NCBI GenBank assembly: GCA_035610365.1
Contig: CM069432.1
Coordinates: 127,110,255 to 127,174,254 of the forward strand
Direction: 5' to 3'
From: Aquatica leii
Taxonomy: Eukaryota > Arthropoda > Insecta > Coleoptera > Lampyridae
Length of the DNA: 64,000 bases
Both the position numbers and the translations under genes were made by a program. Under the pieces are notes generated by a model. It saw nothing but the letters and a program-made list of their open reading frames with translations. It searched no databases and was not told the DNA's origin. Positions 43,400 to 54,099 of this stretch are shown here, in pieces (the stretch's first letter is position 1; the number at the start of each line of letters is the position of its first letter).

Positions 43400-46079
43400 A
43401 TAAACTTAAAGACAATGGAATTGCAATTTTTGCACTTTTTTTATAGATAAAACAAAATAGACGTTACCAGTTTTCTCGACATTTGTGTTTAAACCTAAAG
43501 GTTTTATAAATAAATTACAAAATAAGTAATTTAGGTAAATTAGTGTTAAATAAATTATATTGTGACAGACTATTTAGCTACGTTATACTCACACGACTAC
43601 AAAAGTAAAAACATTTTTGCACATGTTTATCTATAGGACAAATTATATACACTTTAGTTTTGAAAATATGTTAAGAGTGATTTCTACAGTTATATTCATA
43701 GCAAAACCTCTTTAGAAAATTTTCAGCTAAAACTTACCCTGATGCCTAAAATATTCCAAGTTAGACAACTAACATTGCTTTATGATAAATAAAGAATACT
43801 GACCTCAAAATATTACCGTAGGCTATACTTATTTTGTATTGTCAGCTAATGATGAAAGTGTTATTATCCAATTCAGAAATATGCACATGGTTTATAAAGT
43901 AAATCACACATTCCGATACACATTTTAGTGTAATGTGAGTTGCTATTTAACTTTCATCAAAGAGTAAAGTAGAAATTTGTTTTAAGTCCGAAACTCCTTT
44001 AAGCGTAAGTTATTTACAATATAAATATAAGGTACGTTTCTGAGTCGGATCGGTAGTGGCACGGCACTAGAATCTAAAATAAACGGTATCAGGTTAGTAT
44101 TTATATACCTTTCTAAGATGGCGGTTGGCGCTACAGGTACATTTGTCGTGAAATTTGACATAATTCCGGAGCTCAATGTGAGGGCAGTAAATATTCAGAT
44201 ACTTGTTTAACGTATTTGGTTTCAACAAAACTGCCACCAGGTACTGGAAAGATTTACTCAACGATATAAAAATCTATTATGACGTTTATTTAAAATGAAG
44301 AAATAACTATTAATATCTCAAAAATCGTCATTTTGAATTTTGAAATATATGATGTCACAATTTATCCGAATTTTTGGATATCAATTTTTGAATATTAAGA
44401 GATGTCTGTGGGATATCCATATCTAAAATGCTTACAAATATTTAGATTAAATCCACAATTATCTATGTATTATGAATTCGTAAATTAAAACTAGAGTATT
44501 TTGTTTTAGTTTTACTATTAGATAGTATATGTATCTACATAAGTATGTTAAGTAGTTGTTGGCGGTCCCAATTTGTAATAAATTTAAAAATAGTAACAGA
44601 CCATACAACTAAGAAATAAAACAAGCTACTAAACATTTGGTAAGTATATTAGAATGTGTCATTAATTAATCAATGATTGAGTACAGTTACTAACCGTTTT
44701 GACTTGGCTCGATATGGTGCATTTTCCAGCCATCATTGATAATTTTTACGTCTCTAGCATTCTTAGTTACATTATCATTATATGCACAGACTGAGACATT
44801 AACATCACCAAACTTCTCATTCTCTCCTCAAATTAATCAGTTTTTTTTAATTGCTTTGCTGTTGAACAATAAATATTCAAATTTAGAACTGTTTGCTTTT
44901 TTCGCACTAAACGATAAAAATGTATTTTGGAAATGCTATCGAGTGGTTTTGTATTATTATTTTAAATTTAGGCATGATTATAAGAGAGTGTAGACATCCC
45001 ACAAAATAACACTTCGTACTTACAGTCTGTGCTACAATTTTCTGTTAATGGGTGAAAAAGATTTACCTTCCCGAAAAACTAATCAAAAATAAACGAAATT
45101 CTACATTTACTTGTATAGCAATAAATTATTTTTTTTTTAATAAAAATGAGTAAACAGCGTTTACAAAAATGCAAAAAACTAATTAAAACCGTGATGCAGA
45201 AAATCGTCAAGGAAATAAAACTTCGCCACGTTCCGTCACGCTTCTTTAGTTAGGTTTGTTTAAAACATTGTAAGCAAATTTTAAATAAGAACTTTTTTTA
45301 AAATAACAAACTGAAAGCTACATACATACATTATAAATTTTAGAAACTATTATTTTTAGTAAATGTAAAATATTTTCTTACGTTGATCGCTATTAAAACT
45401 GTTTAATATTGAATCTACTATCTATATTTTTTAAAGACGACAAAGAACTGCATTTTGTATATACTAAAAGATCTTGATAATTAAGAGCAAATAATTTGTA
45501 AGGAATTATTATTGTTTTTCCTCAGTGATTATGAACGATAAACGACAATAATGAATATATTGGAGACATTTTTCTAGATATCTAAGTAATATCTTGATAA
45601 ATATCTAAAATAATTTCTATACAATATCAATAGAATATCCCAAATGCACCAGGGCATTTTTGGTTTTATAAAACGTATAGTACATATCCCTACAATATCA
45701 TGTATTGTATGGCTCAGTACTACAATTTAAACATTAAACACAACAATTGTATTTATAATTTAACAAGTACCAGATTATCTGTTAAAGTACTATACTGTCA
45801 ATTACTCACACGACACTATGATAACGAAAAACAAAGGTTAAGGATCATTAAAATAATTACCAACTTTACCAGTAACACATTTAGTTTGTAGCAAAATGTA
45901 TTTATACAAGATATATATGTTTACCAAAAAATTTGTTTCGACAAATAAACACATAAATACACTAATTCAGATGTAGAAAACCCTACCGTTACAATTGATA
46001 GATATAAAAGTAAACTACAGTTTTTCCGTGGGTTGAGCTACCTATTGGGTGCTTCTTTAGGTGGTAGATAGACGGGTAC
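43400..46079. other. AT-rich interval without recognised genes
   Basis: No coding motif or bounded repeat. The longest frame, at 44736-44993 (85 codons), is hydrophobic at its start but has no recognised relatives. Confidence 0.5.
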
Positions 46080-47250
46080 ATAAGATGTAACAGTACGCAG
46101 CTTAATCAGCTGACCCGAGATAACTCTGTTTACCTTGGCAAGTGTTGGAGTCGCTTCCTAAAATCTGTACGTACTCCAATACTACTGTCACGCGAACCAG
46201 CTCTCCCAGATCAAGCTGTAATTTTGTGGCAAGAGCCAACACTGAGATAACAATGCCTGCCGCTACTCTGCTAACTTTGATCAGCAAGCACGGCAGCCAA
46301 ACCCAAACTTTTTGCTGCAGTGGACATGTCTCACGAGCAAGCCGTGCTGGAAGAGTTTTGGCCTTATTGTCTGAACCAAGAAGAGACAACTTTATCAAAA
46401 ACTTAAATTTAAGGTGGAGAGGACCAGGACGACAGATGCGTGACTGTATAGAAGATCAGTCGTCACTGGTTCCAACCTCGGGGCACCAAGCCCCCGTTGT
46501 ATATAGCTTTTCGTGCGTATCGGGGCATTGCGCACGGCGACTTTTTTTTCTTTCGAACTTGTGGGAACATACATGAAACCACCAACCCAAAATTTAAAAA
46601 AAGACGAGGACCCAAAAGTTAACGGCTGACGCTGAGCGCGAACCCGAAAAACCCGAAAAGTTTTGAGGGGCGGAAAAACAAAAGCTTAAAAAACATAGAG
46701 AATCGGGAGTGCAACTGGTTTAATTTCAATGACTGGAACGCAAAAGCGAAACCTACTTATACAAAAAGCAAAAGCGGACACGTCAGGAACTTAACACCAC
46801 CGGTGCACGCAACTAACTGCCGGAACAGGGGCGGAAAAACGCAAACTTTTTAGCAGTAGCACACCGCTGTCCCAAAAACGACCGGTAAAGCCGAGGGGCC
46901 AAAGGAACTCAAAAAAAAACATTCAATGACACTGTGACGGGAATTGCTGTTGCAATTTTACCAAAAGAGTTACCTTGCTTGATTCAAGTTTGCCACATAT
47001 ACGATTAAACAATTTAGGATATAAATTTTGAGATAAAGGATCGTCTGTTTATACGAGTTGAATGGGTTATTTTGCAGATTCGTGCTTAAAGAGCACAAAG
47101 TTCCTAAAAAGAACCTACCTTTTGGCTTATCTTCGCTTCTTAGGTTAGAAACCAGGTAGCCGGGAAAAGGAAACGTTATTGTAATGGACAGGATGAGGCC
47201 AGTTAGTCAAGTCAGCTACGGCTAAAAAGAAACTGAAAATCTTAGTAAAA
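46080..47250 (-). pseudogene. Fragment of a gypsy B-related element (leader and gag start)
   Basis: The stretch 46385-46640 matches 36930-37200 in the same orientation, sharing GTCGTCACTGGTTC, GTTGTATATAGCTTT and GCGCACGGCGAC. On the minus strand, MIKLSLLGSDNK (46398) parallels the gypsy B gag start MIRLFPLGPGT; the frame runs to 46102 without capsid motifs. The rest (46640-47250) is a Pro/Arg-rich leader-like sequence of higher GC content. It is cut on its left side and adjoins the R1-type element on its right. Confidence 0.55.
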
Positions 47251-47339
47251 CTTAAAATAATCAAAATAAAATATCTAAAATAATAATCCCCCATGCAATT
47301 AAATAACTAAATAAATACCCTACTTCGTCGTTTTTTACA

Positions 47340-49302
47340 TTTGATTCGGGTCTCTTTTAGCGAATATAATGAGTTCGTTAACGTCTGATATTAGTGTAAA
47401 AATGAACACGGGGGAATCGGAAAACGGGTTCACTTTAGTTCTTAGGGTACCCGGTCATCATTAAACTCCCGACAAGCAAAAATTCTATGTGACGGAGTAT
47501 CGGAAACACCAGCACGACAGGCATCGTTCATCATGTGAAACGTTGATGCGTTTCAGATGGCAAAGGAACCTGCCGTGCGATATGAGAATTTGGACGGCCG
47601 CTCGTCCCGGATCGTGAAACATGTTGATCAAGTTTATGATATGGGGTATCATAGAATAGGCGTTACACCCCTTATGGGATGCATCCTACAGCCGCTGCAA
47701 TTTATCCAAGATCAAAGTCTTGAGATGACGCTTGACGGCCAAAAAAGAAGAAAAATCTGCGATCGAAACTTGCCGGTCTAAAAAGGTACAAGTGCCAGCC
47801 CTTGAAAGAACTTTAATGCAGTATGTTTCTTGCAATAGGAGATCCAAAGGGGGATATTTTGCCACAACGCATAAGGAATCGATAGGAACTATACGATATG
47901 TCCCAAGGATCGTACGAAAGAATAAAGAATGTAGAGATGCCAGTTTTCTGACAATATGGGTATGTTTTAGTCGATGGTACCTATTGTCTAAGCCATATGT
48001 GAGAATAAGGATGACTGCACTATTAAAAATGCTTACTAATGATTTCCTATGTAAGTTCCATTTACAACAAGAATATTTGTAAAACAAGTGCAAGACACTC
48101 TTACACTTGTTAACCACATAGAAACAGTGTTTGACGAAGTTCAGTTTGTGATCAAGCAAAAGTTTGAGGTATTTGAATTCGAAAACCTTTTAGACTGGAA
48201 TATCGTTTAAACAAACTGTGGGATCTCTTGACAACGGGGACACAAAAACCATGTACTAGGTCTTGTCAGCTGAGACTGTCAATTTGTTGTTGGCAGCCCA
48301 GCGAGTCAGAGCTTCTAGGTCGCGTCTATTTTCTGCGAATATTGTGATGGTAATATCATTCGCGTAGGCGAAAATGTCGTAGTTATCAGTTAAATCTCGT
48401 TCAAGTAAGAAATCAACCACAACGTTCCACTAGGTCGGCTCAAAAACCGAGCTTTGGGGGCAGCCTTTTGTCAGTCGTTTTGTATAAGAACAGCCAGAAA
48501 CGTTTGTGAAATAAACGATCGAGCGTCAAGATAAATAACTACGACTACGAATAACGCAAACTGCGTATGCGAGTGCTCTCTTGACGACGAAAGCTTCAAT
48601 TATTGATGACCACCATACGTTACTGAAATGTTTGTAAAAATGCAGAGTCCATACTTAGAGACGTTCGTCTGTAGTTTTGTTATTAATTTACGAATAGCGA
48701 CTGTCGTCGATTTGCCACGAACAAAGCCGTATTGACTAGGATGTAATAGTCATTGTGGAGCGATACTTTCATGTAATTTCTTTAACAATACACGTTTGAA
48801 AAGTTTACTTATTTCTGAAAATAGCGTCATCAAACGGTATAAATTAGAGCTGGCAAGATCTTTCTTACCAGGCTTGATAATCTTGACTAGCTTACCAGTT
48901 TTCCAACTGTTTGGAAAATACTCGCATTGAACACAAAAATTAAATAGGTCAATGAACGTAGAAGAGAAGAAATCTTGTAACAATTCTGCTAGACACCGAC
49001 GCTATGTCTTCTTTGGTAACTACCCAGTTTGATCGGAATTCAATATTTGCAAAAGATCGGGATCTAATTCGTGCTTGGTAAGGATCGTCGTTCGTCGGAT
49101 CGTCGTCTGAGAAAAGAGAACTAACAATTGACTTAATTGTGTCTTGCTCTGTAAGAGTGTATCTGTCACTGTCATGGACGTTAGAGCATGATTGAATAGC
49201 CAGGAATTTTTGTGAAGAGATTCTATAAACTAATCCGCACGGACTCGCTTCTAAATTTTTCTCAACACACTTTCGCCATGAGCTAAATTTTGCATTCGTC
49301 AC
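47340..49302 (-). pseudogene. R1-type reverse transcriptase and C-terminal region
   Basis: The linker between endonuclease and RT is open at 49302-48949. RT follows with FPNSWKTGKLVKIIKPGKKD and NLYRLMTLFSEISKLFKRVL (48983-48750), then KGCPQSSVFEPT (about 48470) and IFAYANDITI (48355-48366), where YADD has become YAND. The thumb and C-terminal region is open at 48159-47686 (LDHKLNFVKHC, TYGLDNRYHRL, YRIVPIDSLCVVAKYPPLDL). A last part, to about 47400, has FHDPGRAAVQILISHGRF and a Cys-containing CLSC end. Several stops and shifts. Confidence 0.83.
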
Positions 49303-49486
49303 TGCCAGATTGTACCGGTGAAGCGCGGCCTTATACGAATTTAACCATTGAGTTTTTAGCCCTGCTAAGGCTTTTTGTGTTTGATTTTTTAAGCAACATA
49401 CGATTCGTTTTAATCTATTTAGCTTTGGACTCCACTACGATACACCAACTTCAGAATTTGAGCAAACTCGGTTTAAGCTGTTTCGG

Positions 49487-49815
49487 CTAGACTCGAGAGT
49501 CAGCCACCTTATGAATGGAGACGTTTATAGAATTAAGATCATAGCACTTAGCTATACGTGAAACATCAGTAGGAAGAAGAGCGCTGACCTCTTTGTTTAG
49601 CTTGACAGGATCTATGTGTTTTACATCTAGGATACGCTTAGGGATCGGTCGAGGATTTTCGACGGTTAAATCAAAACGTATAGACGTATAAGTCGATGGT
49701 CCCCTCACGAATTACTTTCCAGTTGGAAATTTTCGTTGCTAAAACTTGCGATGCTAGAGTGACATCAATGTTTGAAGAACCCATGCGTTCCAAAGTTGCA
49801 GTACGAGAACGCTCA
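49487..49815 (-). pseudogene. R1-type endonuclease, C-terminal stub
   Basis: Only the end of the apurinic-type endonuclease remains: GSSNIDVTLASQVLATKISN and a YTSIRFDLTVENP segment where the SDH motif and closing strand should be; the His-containing SDH is lost. The preceding ~180 residues with the other catalytic residues are absent, and ORF1 joins the stub directly. Confidence 0.6.
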
Positions 49816-50840
49816 AGATTCACTTTTTAGCACAAATACCGCATTGAATTTTGCTTTTACATTCACCTGATTGGTAACCAAACTTTTGGCATTTATAATA
49901 CTTTATGATGCGTACATGGTCATTGACCTTGCATGAGTTCCATGCAACATAAACACGACGACTGACATTGAGAAACTTTCTTACCTCCGAAGTTAGTTTA
50001 ATTATCCAATTGCAATTGAATCGATCTCTGATCACAATTTGAATAGCACCTTCACGTGTTCTTTGGCCTGTTGCGTTATTTCATTAGTGGCGACATTGAA
50101 GTTTTGCTCAAGTATCGCCTCCTTTACCTGCTCGAGGGAGAGACTGGTAGGAACGACCGTGATAGAGATCCTAGAAAGGATTTTGCCTTGCGGTCCGATG
50201 ACAAGGCCAACTTTGTCGAGGGTATCCGCTGGGATCTTGGAAAGGTTGGTATTTCCAAACTCCAAGCAAACGTGGTGGTTTTGTCCCATTGTCCTTTGGT
50301 CTAGTCTTAGACCGAGCGTGGTAGGATTAAGGACTGTCATGACCATTGTTTTGGTCTCGTCAGATATTTTCATGCTATACTCGGGTTTGGGAACTATCAC
50401 AGTTATGGATCTTGGGACTGGAGCGACGGAAAGTACCTTCAATGTCTGCTACTCTGATAGACCGAACTACTTGAGCGTAAGAAACAAGACCAGTTGTGAC
50501 TTGTTGGATGGCTGGTGATGACAACTTGTCAGTTAGCGTCTTCAAGGCAGTTGTTCCTAAGAACGTCTGAAATATCTAAATGTTGCTGCGACATTCTTTT
50601 GGCAAGAATGAATCTACAAAAGATAGCTTGGATGCGGGACAGTAAATCCATTAATTCAATTCGTCCGGTAATGAATATTTTAGAGGTAGAAATCAGCATA
50701 GACGTGGTTAGAACCTGTGTTTTGACGGATTTTTCGAGTGTATACTGTTGGGAGTCATCGAATTCATTGTTGGATTTGGCTTCGCGACGACGTTTAACAC
50801 TGGCAGATTCAACCTACATGGCGGAGATCAAGTGGACTAG
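49815..50840 (-). pseudogene. R1-type ORF1 (gag-like protein)
   Basis: An upstream coiled region is readable from about 50830 (EKSVKTQVLTTSMLISTSKI, LLSRIQAIFCRFIL). A frame then opens at 50442-50032 (ITVIVPKPEYSMKISDETKT, VMTVLNPTTLGLRLDQRTMG, LEQVKEAILEQNFNV) and overlaps the next at 50035-49820 (CNWIIKLTSEVRKFLNVSRR, VYVAWNSCKVNDHVRIIKYY). It ends in zinc knuckles that are damaged: YKCQKFGYQSGEC lacks the first Cys and the His, while CKSKIQCGIC remains. In active elements this protein binds the transcript. Confidence 0.8.
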
Positions 50841-51119
50841 AGAAGGTGCGCACGACAGCGACACTTTTTAGAATTACGGCAAATAACTAGTGTCGACGTA
50901 ACCTTTTGGTCGTGCAACAGGATATTATTGCCGTAGAAGACTTATAAGTTGAGCTTTGTTGCCCACCTTTAACCACGTCGAGATAGGGTTTTAAAAATTT
51001 CCGTGTAGAGGAATTTACACTATAAAAAATCAAAGTCTATATAATAATAATTAGTAAATTAGTAAGGTAGTAAAATCGCTTGGTTTTAATACCAGGCATT
51101 GCAATTGCTCAAAATTTAG

Positions 51120-51480
51120 AAAATCAGTTACCTAAGCTTTGGCTGAAGGTGAAAGATTTATTTGCTAAATGAAGACAAACCAGAGCCACTGGGAGAAGAT
51201 AGGTAACTAAAAATTATTTATCGCAAAAATCTTCCTACACCCAAAAAGGTTATCACTTGGGTCCCGAGAACAGAACTAAAACCGGCTACCGTATTGAAAA
51301 GAATATCGGCACAGAACAACATCAGTACCGAAACGTGGCGGCAGATCCTAAAGAAACCCAATACGTCCTGTTTATAGACAAAAAGTTCTGAGAGAAGGTA
51401 GAAGCGTCAACCAACCAATTGCACCTTGGATTTTTAAAAATCACTTTGACTCAGGCAGGTAACTTGCAATGGAATACAAA
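51120..51480 (+). pseudogene. ORF1 C-terminal remnant (DUF4780-like)
   Basis: The readable plus-strand text includes KKVITWVPRTELKPATVLKR, ISAQNNISTETWRQILKKP and NQLHLGF. This pattern of a Trp-centred middle and a closing FGxxxxxL resembles DUF4780, a domain of retrotransposon ORF1 proteins. Frameshifts and stops occur within; the N-terminus is not recognisable. Confidence 0.5.
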
Positions 51481-51639
51481 AACTAAAAAAAAAACTACTG
51501 GTATTTGTTCAACAACACTTTAGCGAGCAATATCAGAGAAGGTCCCACAGTTGCAAGATTAACGCACAAGCTAGAACTAATGACGGATAGTATTGTTGAT
51601 TCATTAAAATCCGCATTTAAAGCAAACTGCCCAAAAACG

Positions 51640-52945
51640 GTCAACCCCCAACAAGATAACTTGGTGGAACAGGGAGCTTGACAAAGCCAGGGCACGCACC
51701 ACAAAGCTATTTAATACAGCCAAAAAAAGCGAAGACTGGAATTAATGCAAAACCAGCCACACAACATATAACAATGCCATTAAAAAGGCAAGGAGAGACT
51801 CATGGAGAAAGTACTGTAGAGACGTAGAAAACGAACCTACTAGTTCTTGACTCCAAATGCTCTGAGCAAAAACCACACTCAAAACATTTATTTTTTGCTG
51901 ACCAAAAACGGAAAATTTACAGACTCAGTTGAAGGTACTTTGCAAGAACTACTGCAAAAACATTTTTTGGGTTTGTCGTTAATTGAAATTTCTAACCACC
52001 AGGACCTAGAGGTACCAAACAGACGAGAATCCAAAAAGCACTGAGAGTTAGCAAAAAAAATAATGAATCCTGAAAACCTAGAATAGAGAATCAATACGTT
52101 AATACCTTTTCAGTCTCCAGAAACCGATAGAATTTACCACATTATGCTGCAAAAAAGATTTTTTGCTCTTCAAAACGCAGTATGCAAAATTCTCAAAGCT
52201 AGTTTAGCACTTTTGCACATACCAGACAACTGGATTGTAAAGGTGGTATTTATACCAAAACCAGAAAGATCTACGTACGCCCAGGCAAAACTTTACTGAC
52301 CGATCAGCTTAACTGCTTTCATCTTAAAACTACTTGAAAAAGTAGTTGACAAGTATATACGGGACGAGGCACTAAAAACTTTGTTTCTGTACCGAAACCA
52401 CTATGCTTATCAATCTGAAAGCTAGAAATTCACCAACTAATAAGCAGATGCGAAAATGCAATCAAATATAATGATATTGCATTGGATGCTTTTCTAGATA
52501 TTGTAGGAGCATTTAACAATACTACCTTTACCGCAATTGCAAAAGCAATAAAGAAAAAAAAATCACACCTCTAGTCAGAAACTGGGTCAACTCAATGCTC
52601 AAGAATCGGACGGTAACAGCTACTTTGTACGGTAGCACTGTGAGAGCCAAAATAGCTGGTGGATACCCACAAGACGGGGTGCTATCACCCCTACTGTGGA
52701 ACCTTGTCATGAACGGCCTACTACAAGAACAAAAGACGGCGGGGTATTTGCTTTAAGATACGCCGACAATCTTACCATTATCACAAACGGGAATTTTGGG
52801 GAAACTGTATCGAACATAATGCAAAGTGCTTTTTGTGTACTTGTGTACTCTTGTTACTAGACTGACCTTCAATGGTCATCTAGAAAAAGTCATAACGAAT
52901 GCCATCAAGGTTCTTAATACAACCAAACAGATGGTCAGGCACACA
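51640..52945 (+). pseudogene. R1/LOA-type reverse transcriptase
   Basis: The EN-RT linker shows TWWNRELDKARARTTKLF (about 51657, via a shift) and KKARRDSWRKYCRDVENEPT (51783-51842). RT motifs follow: LLHIPDNWIVKVVFIPKPER (about 52212), PISLTAFILKLLEKVVDKYI (about 52302), HYAYQSES (52402), ALDAFLDIVGAFNNTTF (about 52478), GGYPQDGVLSPLLWNLVMN (about 52662) and LRYADNLTIITNG (52756), where YADD is YADN. The loss of the second catalytic Asp plus several stops makes it inactive. Confidence 0.83.
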
Positions 52946-52949
52946 TGAA

Positions 52950-53990
52950 GATTGAAACCCACAATGATCAAATGGTTATATACTGTCGTAACAAGACCCA
53001 TCATCACAAACGGGGCGCTTGTATGTGGTGAGAAAACCAACCTAAAAAGCACAACTGCAAAACTAAACAAAGTACATAGAATAGCATGTCTACTGATAAC
53101 AGGAGCAATAAGAACCACGCGCATAGCAGCCATGAAAGCACTACTTTCACTTCCACTATTACACCTCCTTGTAATGATGGAAGCAAGACAAGCAACATAC
53201 AGGCTGCAGATTAATGAACACGCGTCAGTTACCAAGAAAAACAAACCGGGTATATACAACGTGCTCCGTGAAGAAACAATTTTAACTATGAAATCTGACT
53301 TAACAAAAAATTATCACACTTTAAAGAAATTTAAAGTGATAATACTGTGACGAGACGAGTAGACAAAAAACGTTTACTCGGGCGCGGTTAAAGGAACTAT
53401 CTGGTACACAGATAGGGCCAAAAATCGCAACGATACCAGAAAAAAAGTATAGGAGGCGCTAAAATCACCAATAATAAAATTCAAACTGATTATGGCATGC
53501 ATAAACAGTCTGGAAATATTGGCAACTTGCTAACCGGCGCAGCTCATTTGTTTACCAAAAAAACAGAATGTAAAGGGTAACCTAATGGCAAACACACTAG
53601 CAAAAATGAGCACAACAGGGACATATATATACGGAAAAAAAAACAATTCGCAGCAAACTTGCAGCGGAGCATAAAAGACTATGGAAAAACTCTTCAAGGA
53701 TGAGGCACACAAAACTTTTCCTTACAGAACCACAATTAAACACTCAAACTGCACTATTAAACATGAGTAGACAAAAATTAAGGAAACTCACGGAACTAAT
53801 TACATGGCACTGTAGCCTTAACACACACACAGCACAGCATCGGTTGATATACGTATCAAATGCAATGCACAATGATTCTCAGAAAACTAAAGCTAACCGA
53901 TCATGAGTTGAAAAAAGCCCGTTGAAATAAACTTCTGGACTTCATTGACGAAACAGAACTGATCAGGGAGTGATAAATTAGAAGTGCACA
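52950..53990 (+). pseudogene. Non-LTR C-terminal region with RNase H remnant
   Basis: The open frame 52952-53350 covers the region after RT: MIKWLYTVVTRPIITNGALV, KLNKVHRIACLLITGAIRTT, LPLLHLLVMMEARQATYRLQ. Beyond, degraded RNase H text appears (YTDRAKNRN near 53407; KGNLMANTLAKMSTTG near 53570, the GNExAD-type end). Then comes KLRKLTELITWHCSLNTHTA (about 53770), the conserved segment after RNase H, and a LLDFIDETELIRE closing segment near 53935. Confidence 0.75.
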
Positions 53991-54099
53991 AACAGACCAA
54001 GGAGACCGCAGTGCAAGAACACTAGACGAACCACTTCTTGAATTAAATAAAAAAAAATTTAAAAAACACAGTTCCTTCTAAATGACACTAATGTAAACA

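Larger units (their letters stand above)
47340..50840 (-). mobile_element. R1-type non-LTR retrotransposon, minus strand, internally deleted
   Basis: The order from the right is ORF1 (gag-like), a stub of the endonuclease, reverse transcriptase and the C-terminal region. Its motifs KGCPQSSVFEPT and PPLDLLLQE and the C-terminal layout fit the R1 clade. Total length of 3.5 kb is well under the usual 5-6 kb, the shortage being in the endonuclease. No poly-A tail or target duplication was found. The 5' end lies within about 300 bp of the 5' end of an oppositely oriented relative at 51100. Confidence 0.8.
51100..53990 (+). mobile_element. R1/LOA-type non-LTR retrotransposon, plus strand, internally deleted
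   Basis: An ORF1 remnant, RT linker, RT, C-terminal region and a partial RNase H follow each other on the plus strand. It differs from its minus-strand neighbour: the palm reads GGYPQDGVLSPLLWNLVMN and an RNase H-like end is present, features I associate with LOA/R1-group elements. The endonuclease is missing. A 3' tail (AAATAAAAAAAAATTTAAAAAA, about 54043) could be the degenerated poly-A end. Many stops. Confidence 0.78.

Noticed and set aside
46102..46398. 98-codon minus-strand frame as an independent gene
   Set aside because: Its start parallels gypsy B gag and it lies in shared leader sequence, so it is element debris.
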